Of a DNA stretch of 64,000 bases, positions 25,400-35,563 are shown piece by piece. The notes under the pieces were generated by a model. That model was not told the DNA's origin. It saw only the letters and a list, made by a program, of their open reading frames with translations, and ran no database searches. Every line of letters begins with the position of its first letter. Position 1 is the first letter of the stretch. Made by a program: the position numbers and the translations under genes. This DNA comes from Yamagishiella unicocca. Lineage: Eukaryota; Chlorophyta; Chlorophyceae; Chlamydomonadales; Volvocaceae. The stretch is taken from NCBI GenBank assembly GCA_003116995.1, contig BDSL01000023.1:930001-994000 (forward strand), written 5' to 3'.

Positions 25400-26131
25400 A
25401 TGTCACACCGTTTGCATCACGGCACCACGCAGTTTGCTCACGCTCTGTCTGCCCTCCCTTTGCTTGCGCGCCACGTGAACCATCCACTCTTCCAGCTGGC
25501 GGAGGGGGTACCAGCTGTGCGGACCCAAATGGCCGGCATCAATGCGCACATCGGAGCCCTGACGAGCACGCACACCCACATACATAACGACACGGACAGG
25601 TTGCCTCCCGGCCATCCGCCCTCGTCGACCTACCGATCGCAAGGTGGGGTTGCTCAGATGTACTCAAGGGTTGCCTAGATAAACCGCTATCCCACTGTTC
25701 CTTTTGGGTATTCGTGCGCCTCATTTCGCCCCCGAAACCAAACCCATAGCAATGGCCCCACGCTGCTGCTGCTTTGCCCCGGATCGCTGCCACCGACTGT
25801 AAGCCACCCTGCGTCAGCACCTCGGAAACTGCGGGCCGGCGTATTGCCCCCACAACGTCAGCCCTGGTGCCACTGTCTGGGTCGCTGCTTGCCTTTTGTG
25901 TTTCACCGCGCCAACCGACCCTTCGCCCCGTTACACGTGTCTCCGCCCCGCCTTGGCCCTCGTGCCACCGCAGTCGATCCCCCAATTGGCACAATGACCC
26001 GTGGGTCGGGCGCCGTGAAGACGCTCAAGGACTCCGTGCTGTACGGCCAGGAGCAGACGTGGGCGCACTGGCGGGTGGCTGTGGACGGCAAGCCTGAGGA
26101 CACGAGACGCAAGTACCGGGGCGTGGGCTAA
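25400..26131 (+). CDS. Small two-exon protein, function unknown
   Basis: Exons 25400-25643 and 25974-26131 join in phase 1 (donor CAAG|GTGGGG, acceptor CCACCGCAG|), giving 133 residues. The first exon encodes TTQFAHALSALPLLARHVNH followed by a helical stretch (PAVRTQMAGINAHIGALTST). The second ends KTLKDSVLYGQEQTWAHWRV and DGKPEDTRRKYRGVG. The splice sites and phase agree and the second exon reads like real protein, but no domain is recognised and no membrane segment or targeting signal is clear. A 30-bp tandem repeat starts a few bases after the stop. Further 5' exons are possible, since open sequence extends upstream in another frame. It may be a lineage-specific gene. Confidence 0.4.
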
Positions 26132-26138
26132 GGGACCG

Positions 26139-26255
26139 AGCGTCCTCCGGCAACGGGGCCTCCGTGTGAGCGTCCTCCGGCAACGGGGCCTCCGTGTGAG
26201 CGTCCTCCGGCAACGGGGCCTCCGTGTGAGCGTCCTCCGGCAACGGGGCCTCCGT
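26139..26255 (+). repeat. 30-bp tandem repeat, about four copies
   Basis: Unit core GCGTCCTCCGGCAACGGGGC + CTCCGTGTGA, nearly perfect, directly after the stop of the small gene at 26131, so probably within its 3' UTR. Confidence 0.95.
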
Positions 26256-27450
26256 CGCGTGTTCTTAAAGCTCTGCGGTCCCTTGCTTAGCAAGTTGTCT
26301 TGAGGCTGATGGTGCTGTATATATAGTGATAAACTGGGCGCCGTGTGAGCTCCAGGCGCCAAGCTCCCTGTTGGGTAGTTGTAGGAGTGGTGGAAGGGCA
26401 CACATCAGCAGAAGCCTGTTCGCACGTCGGCGGCGTTGCTGTGTGGCCAGTCGGGGGCGGCGGGTGCATTTGCGGCCGTATGTACAGTCTGGAAAGAACG
26501 CTACTAGGTGCGGCGGCAGGGGGCGGGCTAAGAGTGCTACGGAGTCCGACGATGGCAATGAGGGAGAGCGTCGTGTCGCCTGGTCTCACGCTGTGAGATA
26601 GCGGCAGGGAGGGCTGGCGACCAGTGTATTGAGCAGGTGCCGGGATATTTGGCCCGTGGGACGCGACGTGCGGCTCGGTCGCTGGCACCCTAGGGTAGTT
26701 GTCCTTGGCGGGAACCAGACGCGGCAGCCGTCCGGCCGTTGTCTTCTTTTCCGCTTGTGCCTTTTATCGTTCGCTTCTGTTGAAGCGTGCTGTGGTTTCT
26801 GTAGGGGTGATGTTTTTTAGGGTTTAGGGTTCGTTCATGTTCTCCATGCTTCGGTGGAAAACTGAGTGCCGCTGTCCAGAATGCGAAAGTTACAGGGGAG
26901 CCGGAACGGCTGCAAGCGCGGAGACGAGGACCATGAGGTTTTTTAACGAGTCCGTGACGCGATATCCGATGTGGTTTGGCGGATGCGTGCCTTTTGTGAG
27001 GCCGATAGAGAGGCAGCGGGATTCGCCTTATACGTAGGTGTCTCATAAGGGCTGCAGTGACTGTTTGCATCATGCGCACCATACATCTGTGTGTTGGGGG
27101 GCCTAAGGGGCGCCGAGAACAGGCGTGAGGTGTGAGGCTGGAACCATGGCAGGCAGGTTGGCAAGATGCGCGATTAGACCTATGGGCCTATTCGCGGAGC
27201 CAATGACCACCGTCGGATCAACTTCCATATTCCAAGTTGTTGGGTTCTGGAGCGGCTTCGCACTTCATGTTGTAACACCATGCGGAACGCTGCCGACGAT
27301 GCTCTAACATCTTTGATTAGTTTAAGCAAAGTGCTTGCCGCTGCGCGCGCATATGAAACTGTACTCCCGGGAAGGTTCATGGCGGTAGTTGGTAGGTTTC
27401 ATAGGAAGATGACTCTTTAGATAGGCCATATTTCATCTATAATCCTTGGA
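26256..27450. other. Intergenic region with telomere-like motif
   Basis: About 1.2 kb between the 30-bp repeat and the LPA1-like gene. A short telomere-like TTTTAGGGTTTAGGGTT lies at 26815-26831. No gene is recognised; the last few hundred bases should hold the promoter of the gene at 27451. Confidence 0.4.
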
Positions 27451-30400
27451 ATGGCGAGCACGGGAAGGCGCGAGGAAGAGGCAGTGAGGGCTGGCCATCC
27501 GCCCAGCGGCCGATTACCGCCTCAAAATACTAAGAAGCGTGCGGTATCTTCTAAATATGATGTCCACAAGGTAAGGATTTGCCGAGCGGCGATGCTTCAG
27601 GAGCAGCGGAGCGCCCAGGATTGGGCATGCCCCCCTTGCCTTGCCGCTGCTCTTTAGGTGAAGGTCTGGCTGGGGGACAAGCGTGACCATTACTACATAT
27701 TGTCGCGCTTCCTCATCAGTCGTAGCCTTACCATCACCAAAATCCCAAGCACCAAGGTGAGGGGGAAACAAAGGTTACGGGCTCCCCCCGCGAGAGTGGT
27801 CTCTAGCAGCATAACACCCTAAGCCAAACCGGGGGGGCGAGGAACTGGGAAGGGTAGACGGCGCGATGGTGGCAAAATCCACTGCCATACCGATTAGGTG
27901 CCTTCCCGGGTGCAACTACCGCCTCCCCGCTCGTCCCTCACACGCGACTGCGACGCGACCGGTGACGGAACGACAATGCCGTACAGGCCATCAAGATCGC
28001 TCTGGAGCTCAAGAAGCACCTGGTGGACCACGACAAGCTCAACGTCAGCCAAGTGGGTGCCGTACGGCTGCCGTACGTAGTCCCCCCAGGCCCCTCCGTC
28101 AGGGCTTCTCGGCTTGTGCGGAGGCATAGCCCGTCCGTGCTCGCGGTTGGAACAGCATTATGAGGCTCCCTAGACGGCACTGACTAGGCGCAGCCGCTCA
28201 TGTGGCGCTTGCCTCACTCCACTCCACGCCTAGCCCCTGCCTCTCAGCCCCCGCCTCCGAATACCCGACCCGTCAAGAACGCGTTTCGACGCTGCCCCTC
28301 CACTCCCACTCCCACCCCCGCCCCCACCTTGATCTTTTATATCCTCACCCCAGTTCTCCAGCATGCATCTTAAAACGTCTGTTCTAAACGGATTTTTCTC
28401 GCATCCACGGGTCTTCCTCAAAACCCCGACCCCGGCCCCGACCCCGGCCCCGACCACACAGGATGAGCTGGAGGAGACGCTGTTCGGGCTGATGCGCGCC
28501 AAGGGTTACGGCCAGGCCTACATCGACTGCTACCGTACGGTTTCGGAGTTCTACCAGCTGAGGCAGCCGCTGGTGATCATTGTGTGCGGGGCGCCGTGCA
28601 CCGGTGGGTCGGTGGGTCGGAGGAGGAGGGTGGCGGATGTAGAGGTGAGCCCCACGAAACGGCGGCGGTGGTGGTGGTGGATGGGGCCGGGGGGGGAGAC
28701 GCCAAGCACGGGCCTGCGGCAGAGAAGCCCCGGAGGGGGGACGGGAGCAGGGCTGAACAAGGGTTGGGGGAAGCCAGGGATAGCAGGGTTAATGAGCTGT
28801 TGTATACGTTAATGAACTGTTGTATATTGTTAGGAGCCTATTGGGTTTTGGGGGGCTTCACCGGCTCCCCGGGCAGCTGTCCTGGGCATGCCATGCGCCC
28901 TTGCGAGGAGCTCGACCCGCACAGCCCGACAGTATCCCCCGCTACCGTCCGGCTTCCATCCGGGATTGTCACTTAACGGGTTTCCTCGCTGCCGCCGCCC
29001 TCGTACCGCCAGGGAAGTCCACCATCGCCCAGCAGCTGGCTGCCCGCCTCAACATGCCCAACGTGATGCAGACGGACGTGATTTGCGAGGTGGGGGGTAG
29101 CCGAGGCGGGAAGCGGAAGGGGGGAAGCGGAGGGGGGAGGCAGCGAGAAGGCCCCGATTACATGCCATGGGAAACGGAGAGCAGAAACTTATGTACAAAT
29201 AGTTTTCGGAGACGCGCGCATGCCGGAAAACTTGCCTTGATCACCGAGAAAACGCCCGTCGGCGGCCTGGTAAAGGAAAAGATGGGGGGGGCAGCAGAGG
29301 TGGTATCGGCTCGCCGTGGAGAAGCGGAGGAACGACATTGAGGGGAACAAGGAGGAGTACCAGCGGGAGAGAAGGGTTCCGACGAGGCGTCTGGGAGGGG
29401 CAGCGGGGAGAGGCGTCGGCTGAGTCGCGGCGAGCGTGACTGACATCCCGGGGATTGGTGGCAGGCTGGCGGCCGCAGGCGGCCACACGCGCCTGCCCGC
29501 AGCAGCTCCGGAACCGTATTCCCGCACCAATGTCCACTTCAAACCCACCGCTCCGCTCCGTCCTCTCCCCTCCCCGCCCCCGCCCCCGTCCCCGCCCCTG
29601 CTCACGCTCACACACACACACATGCACACACACACACGCACACTCGCAGCTTATGCGGCGCGCCACCGGCGGCGCCCTGCCTTCGCAGCCGCCCTGGGCG
29701 CGTAAGTTGGAGCGGAGCGCACCAGCGCCCCGAGCCCACAGCGGTACGGCAACAGTCCTCGTGACAGACGAGTCCGCAGCCGCTCGCGCCGGCGGCGAGC
29801 CGGACACCGGTGGCGCCCCGGGGTACGACAAGCCGTACGGGCATTGTGCGGGGCCGCCGGTCCAGGGAGGAGGCAATGAGCAGCCGGGCGCGGCGGCGGC
29901 ACCCTCCTTCTCGGGTGCGGTGACCAGCGGCGGTGCCGGCGGCGATGGCAGCCGTACACCGGCGTCGCCGCGGTCTCCGAGGGACGACGGAGCTGGCGGC
30001 GGCGGCGGCGGCGGGAGCGGCAGCGGGGACCTGCGCCGCGAGGATTCGGCCTCCCTGGACTCATGGGTCCTGTCGGAGTTTCGGAGCGAGTGCCGCGTGG
30101 TGCGGCGCGCGCTGCAGGGGGACTTCAACAAGGCGAGCGGCGGTGGCGGGTTGGGGACGCCAGGGTGGCTGGTGCCCTGTGGAAAGTGAGGTCCTTGACA
30201 TGGCGTGGACCAGCATGCTAGTCGGATGGGGTTATACAAGATCGAGATCTTGTGGGCGGATTGGATGATTGGGCCCTATGATCGCAGGATTGGGCCCTAT
30301 GATCACTGCCCTGTATCGCGGAGCGGGGCGGTTCGAACGCAACCTGCGGCGCCATCAATCTCCCGCTCCCTCCCCTCCAAGCTTCCATCAACCCGCCGCC

Positions 30401-33400
30401 TGGAGTCACCCTAAACCCTAAACCCTAAACCCTTGCCACGCCCCCACTCCCGTTACCACCACCTTCACCGCCCTTGGCTTGTCGGCCGTGGATTCGCGGA
30501 TCATCCTTCGCCCCACTCCGGTCCTGGTCCCTGGTGCGAAGGCGCTGAACGACGGCAAGCCGCTCATCCTGGAGGGGGTCCACCTGGACCCAGGGCAGCT
30601 GCTGGGGGAGCTGCAGGTGAGGCTGGAAGGTGAAGGGGAGGGGCGTGCAAGGAAAACCCGTGTACGATGGAAAACCGTTTAGGACAGACGTGCAAGGGGG
30701 GGCGGGTGATTGGCGCCAGGGCTGCGGGCTGTGCTGGTGAGGCGCCGCTGCTGGCTCGAGCGGCTTCGTCAGTCATGGCGTACTGTGTGGTTGGGAACAT
30801 GTGGCTTGGGTGCTTTGTGCCCTCCCCCCCCCCTCCCTTCTCCAGCATGCATCTCAAAACTTCTGTTTAAACGGTTTTTTCGGACATCCACGGGTTTCCC
30901 TCGAACCCTCCCTAGTCGCCTTTTTTAGCGCCATACTTGGCTACAGTCAACGTTGCCTAATCCTACACTTCAGCCGCGCCTCCGCTCCCGCTCCTTGGCG
31001 CGCCCCTGGACCGTCACCTTCACCGCCCTCGGTTTGTCGGCCGTGGATTCGCGGATTCTCTTATCAACCCCCCCCCTCCACACACACAACGGGTCTTCCT
31101 CGAACCCCCCCCCCAACCCTCCCTCGTCCCTCACCCCTCCGCCTGCCTCTCCCCCGTGCAACACAAAACGCGTACGGCACAGGAGCTGGGCATCGTGATC
31201 TTGCCCGTGGATCCCGCGCCCGCCACCCCCCTCAGCAGCCAGCGAAGCGACCAGCGGTCCCCACCGCCGCAGCTGCAGCTGCTTGGGGCGATGAGCTCGG
31301 GTGCGATAGCAGCCGCCTTCGCCGCCGATGCCGACGGCGCCGTCAGCGGCAGGTGCAGCAGCCCGGTCCCTCGTCCGTCCTTCTCGCCTCCGCCCGCGCA
31401 CCGCGGCGGCGGCGGCGGCGGCGGCGGCTCGCCCCTGTCGCGGGAGACCTCACCTCTAGGCAACTCAGGTTCAGGCGAGATGGGCGTCGTACACCGACGG
31501 AAGCCCGGCGAAGCCGAGTCCGGGGCGCTGTCGACCCATGGGTCGGGGGCGGCGAGTGATGCGGCCACTGCCGCGAGCGGTGAGGAGGGGCTGGTCGCTC
31601 CGCAGGCTAGCCAGCCGCAGCCGCACCCCCATTCGCGGCTATACCAGAAGCACGTGTCCTGGGGGCGGCTGCAAGGCGACAGCCATGAGGAGGCCTCGGA
31701 GGGGGAGGACGTGCGCCCGGAGGAACACGCTGGCGGCGGCGGCGGCGGTGGAGCGGGGGGCGGGCCGGGCGGCGCCGTCAGGGCGAGCAGTCGAAGCGGG
31801 CTGCAGTTCTCGGCTGCACACGGTCATGTTCCCGACCCCCGCCAACAGCGACCCGAGGCGCCTGGCGGCGGGGGCGATGACGATCGCGGCGGCGGCGGTG
31901 GCGGGGGGTGCGGACGCAGCATTTCAGAGGGCAGTCAGGCCGGCGAGGCGGCAGCGGCGGGCGGCGGTAGGCTGGACCGGCTCGCACCTGAAGAGGACGG
32001 GGGCAGCGACGGGGGCGGCGGCGGGGGCGGGGGCGTGGATGATGCCGCCTCGTTGCTGGGGATTGGAGAGGACGAGGGGGCGGAGACGGGCAGCCCGGAG
32101 CGGAGCAGGTGAGCACGAGGGCGCTCCAGGGGGGGCACGGCCGCTCCGGGGTGTGTGTGTGTGTATGGGTGGATGTGTCGTATTGTACCGCAACTGATCA
32201 TGCCCGATCCGTACCCTTTCTTTTTCCCAGGTGGGCCTCATCCTCGCACGCCGACAGCAGCGCCCGCAACTCCTGCAGCAACCTTCTGGACGACGGCTGC
32301 TCCGACGTCAACAACTACGGCGACGCAGACACCGACGGCGGCGCCAGCGGCAGCACATCGCCCGTACGGACCCCGGCGCCGTCACCGCCGCCGCCGCCGC
32401 CGGCGGTGCCGCCGCCGGCGTCGCTCAGAGACGCCGCCGGCCCCGCCATGCGCCGCGCGCAGTCTCACCCGGTCATGGCTAGGACGGCGGAGGATGACGT
32501 GGTGGTGAATGAGGAGGAGGCCGAGGAAGGTGAGCTCGGCGGCGGCGATGGCAGCAGCAGCGCCGGTGACGCCGCCGCCGCCGGCGGAGCCGGCTTCCCC
32601 CAGCGGCGGAGCTCGATGACGGATGCTATATTACGAGGCGGACCGCGAATGCCATCAGTCACGTCGCCGGGGGATGTCAGGACGGCCGGCGCCGCCGCCG
32701 CCGCCGGCGGCGGCGGCGCGGGGCCCAGTGCGCTCTTGAGCGGCGGCGGCGGCGGCGGCGCCGCCGCCGCCGCGCGCGTTTTGGACCGCACTCGCAGCCA
32801 TCAGACGCTGCTGTCCGCCGGGGGGTCCTTCCGCTTCACTCAGCTGCAGCAGCAGCTGCAGCAGCAATCCTCCACCGCATTCGCCCGGAACGGCAGCCTC
32901 TCGGCCATGGACCTGCACGTGTTTAAAACCAGGTACGCGCCTCGATTGTGCCGTACGCACCGTACGCCGTACATGGGCCGCCCCCTCACCGCCTCCCTCC
33001 ACCTCACCTCACCCCCTCCCGCCCCCTCCCCCTTCCCCCGCCTCCCGCGCCCTCACCACGTCCGCCTCCTCCAGCCTGGCGGGCATCCTGCGCATGGGCA
33101 GCGCGGTGCATGGTGCGCGTCTGAGCCCCTCGCCCCGACCCACCCGCGACAATATGCCCGGTGAGGGGCGGGCGAGAGGGGGGAGGAGATGCGGGCGAGA
33201 AGAGGGAAATGCGGGCGAGAAGGAGGGGAAGATGCGGGCGCGGGAGGGGAAATGAGGGCCAGAGGAAGGGGGAGATGCGGGCGAGAGGGGGGAGGAGATG
33301 CGGGCGAGAAGAGGGAAATGCGGGCGAGGAGGAGGGGAAGATGCGGGCGAGGGGAGGGGGAAGATGCGGGCCAGAGGGAGGGGGAGATGCGGGCGAGAGG

Positions 33401-35563
33401 GGGGAGGAGATGCGGGCCAGAGGGGGCGGCAGCGATCGGCTCAAGGCAGCAGGCTAGGGAAATCGGAGGAGGGGAGAGGTAGGGGGGAGAGCAGGAAACC
33501 CATAGATCTACAAAGAAGGGAAGACGATTCCGAGCGGAGGGGAGGGAAGAGCGCCTGCGCGCGTCCGGTGAGTCGACAACCGCGGGTTGATTGTTATGGT
33601 ATCCACGCAGGAGGTGTTATTTGTGGGTCGTTGGGGAGATGATTTTCGGTTATCCCGCTCTGTCCACTTGCGTTTCCTCCAGGCCGCACGGGCAGCAGTT
33701 GCGGTCCCACCCCCAGCACCGGCGCCACCACGAGGGGCACGGGCAGCCCCTCGACACTGGCGCGTGCCTTCAGCGCGGCACGCCAGACGAACAGCGGCGG
33801 CAACGACAGCGGCAATATCAACCAGCAGCACCAGCAACTGCAACAACAGAGCCAACGGCCGCAGGACCAACCGCCGCCGCAGCAGCAGGAGGCCGGGGCC
33901 GATGCGGCGGTTGGTCCTGCGGGCAGCGCTCCAGGGGCGGAGGCGGCCGCTGAAGACGAAGGGGCGACGGCGGCTGAGGGCTGCGGGACGCCGCTCCCAT
34001 CGTCTCGCGCGAAGGGGCTGGCGCCCGGGGCGGAGGAGGTGGTGGCGGAGGAGGTGGCGGAGGTCGCTTTTTCCACACCACACCAGCGGGTGTCTGCTGC
34101 AGCGCCGGCTGCAGCGTTCGCGGACGGCGGTGCGGGTGCTGGCGGCGGCGGTGGTGCGGGTGGTGGCGGAGGCGGGGGAGGCGCGGCGCTGCCGCCGCTG
34201 TTCGTGCCAGTCGTGTTGCGGATGAGCGAGGTGGGCGAGGGGAGGGTGGGGGGAGGGAATGATTGAAGGGACACGAACGAAACACATCAGCGGCGCCGCG
34301 CCGCTGGAGGAGTGGTTGGCGGCGATGGCGATGTCTGTCGGACGGCTTTGCGGTTCACTAGCGACCGCCGCGGCTGGATAACGTTCCCAGCTCGACCCAC
34401 ATCATTGTGTTTGACCTCACATCATTGTGTGCTGCCTGTGCTCGTCCCGGTTGGCCGGCCACACAGCCCGACCACCGTCTGGCGCTGGAGGACAACACGG
34501 CGGTTCACGGCGGTGGGGGCGGCGAGAGCGCCAGAGCCACCGGCACCGGCGAGGGCCCCTTCAAGGGCCCCGAGCAGGACGACCTCGAGCTGGACGAGGT
34601 GCTGAGGCGCTCCCAAGCCATCCAGCAGTACCTCTGCAGCTTCGAGGCCCAGGTGGGTTTCGGAGCCATGGGGAGATAGCACGGGGTGTCGTACGTAAAT
34701 GCTGTCCGCGAGTTGCATCCACGGAGGGGGGTGGGGGTGCGGACGTCGCTGCCCGGGTGAAAGGGCGGGGGCGGGGGGGGGAGAGAGAAGAGAGACGTAG
34801 TCGGGTTTGCGTGCGGTGCGTGGGTGAGGTGGGTTTCGGAGCCAGGGGGACTGGCTGGGGCACTCGAAAGACTGCAAGGTGCGCTGCTGCTGGAGGTGCC
34901 AGGGGTGGATGCTGGCATCCAGGTGCCTCAGGGTGCCTCCGGGGGCCACCGGGGGTGAAGGATAATTCGCGAATCCACGGCCGACAAACCAAGGGCAATG
35001 AAGGTGGTGGTCCAGAAGAGGTGGGAGGCGAGTAGACGGAACGGAGGCGCTGAGGATGGCGGGTGCCGGCCGGGGGTGCTCGCAGGCCTAGCCTCACTCA
35101 GATGGGGCATTCAGGGGTCAGGGGCAGGGTGCGAGTGGGAAGTCATGCGGGCGGGAGGTGGCCAACTGGGGGGGCTCTGTGGGTGGCTTCGGCCTTGCCT
35201 CCGGGGGTCATCTGTCACCGAGCCCATTGCCGGCCACTGCTCCCATGCCGTACCGTGCCGTGCCGTACCGCAGGGCATGCCCGTCATCGACGTCAAGTAC
35301 GGCAACTTCGGAGCGGCGCTAGATGTGCTGCATGAGTACGTGCTACTGTGCATTCAGGTACGGTGGCGGCGGTGGCGGCGGCGGCGGCAGCGTGTCCTTC
35401 CCGTCGCATGCTGTTGCTGTTCCTGCTATTCGCCTGCCGCGACCCCATGGCTGTCCCCGCCGCCCCCTCCCACGCTATTGCTACTGCTGCGCAGGCGGCG
35501 ATGGAGCAGCTGTGTGACAACAAGGCATGCGAGTGCGAGTTCGTGGCGGCAGTGCCGCAGTAG
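27451..35563 (+). CDS. 2-phosphoglycerate kinase / LPA1-type P-loop protein, 14 exons
   Basis: Exons 27451-27570, 27658-27756, 27987-28052, 28462-28603, 29013-29089, 29650-30132, 30542-30616, 31183-32108, 32231-32932, 33075-33160, 33683-34230, 34467-34652, 35274-35357, 35495-35563 join in phase: 1220 residues. The family is the plant LOW PHYTIC ACID1 / archaeal 2-phosphoglycerate kinase group, a predicted P-loop kinase linked in plants to seed phytate. Visible blocks: VKVWLGDKRDHYYILSRFLI; AIKIALELKKHLVDHDKLNV; Walker A GAPCTGKST (residues 138-146, split by an intron) then LNMPNVMQTDVICE; FRSECRVVRRALQGDF; NDGKPLILEGVHLDPG; PLFVPVVLRMSE with DHRLALEDN; IQQYLCSFEAQ; PVIDVKYGNFGAALDVLHEY. Land-plant homologues are roughly 700-750 residues. 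The excess here is Gly/Ala/Ser/Gln-rich inserts, mainly in exons 6, 8, 9 and 11. Intron 6 uses a GC donor (AAG|GCGAGC). Confidence 0.92.
28351..28420 (+). repeat. Dispersed intronic repeat, family 1
   Basis: In intron 3 (28053-28461) of the LPA1-like gene. It begins TTCTCCAGCATGCATCTTAA and contains GTTCTAAACGG and CGCATCCACGGGTCTTCCTC. It aligns over some 60 bases with 30838-30906, with few differences. Confidence 0.8.
30409..30432 (+). repeat. Three telomere-like CCCTAAA repeats in intron 6
   Basis: Three perfect CCCTAAA units followed by CCC, inside intron 6 (30133-30541) and directly upstream of a family 2 repeat. Confidence 0.9.
30457..30513 (+). repeat. Dispersed intronic repeat, family 2
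   Basis: Contains CACCTTCACCGCCCTTGGCT then TGTCGGCCGTGGATTCGCGG. Matching copies lie at 31013-31073 and, inverted, at 34951-35010. Confidence 0.85.
30649..30698 (-). repeat. Dispersed intronic repeat, family 1 (inverted copy)
   Basis: In intron 7. The reverse complement reads ACGTCTGTCCTAAACGGTTT and ACACGGGTTTTCCTTG. It faces the plus-oriented copy at 30838-30906, so the pair resembles terminal inverted repeats of a short element of about 260 bp. Confidence 0.7.
30838..30906 (+). repeat. Dispersed intronic repeat, family 1
   Basis: In intron 7 (30617-31182): TCCAGCATGCATCTCAAAAC, TTCTGTTTAAACGG, CATCCACGGGTTTCCCTCGA. A further fragment, ACGGGTCTTCCTCGAACC, lies at about 31089-31106. Confidence 0.8.
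31013..31073 (+). repeat. Dispersed intronic repeat, family 2
   Basis: CACCTTCACCGCCCTCGGTT, TGTCGGCCGTGGATTCGCGG, then ATTCTCTTATCAACCCCC. The last part equals the reverse complement of the tandem unit at 40111-40258. Confidence 0.85.
33163..33430 (+). repeat. Purine-rich minisatellite in intron 10
   Basis: About a dozen imperfect copies of a GAGATGCGGGCGAGAGGGGG-type unit begin directly after the exon 10 donor (33160) and fill half of intron 10 (33161-33682). Confidence 0.9.
34951..35010 (-). repeat. Dispersed intronic repeat, family 2 (inverted copy)
   Basis: In intron 12 (34653-35273). The plus strand reads GAATCCACGGCCGACAAACC then AAGGGCAATGAAGGTGG, the reverse complement of the copies at 30457 and 31013. 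Confidence 0.85.
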
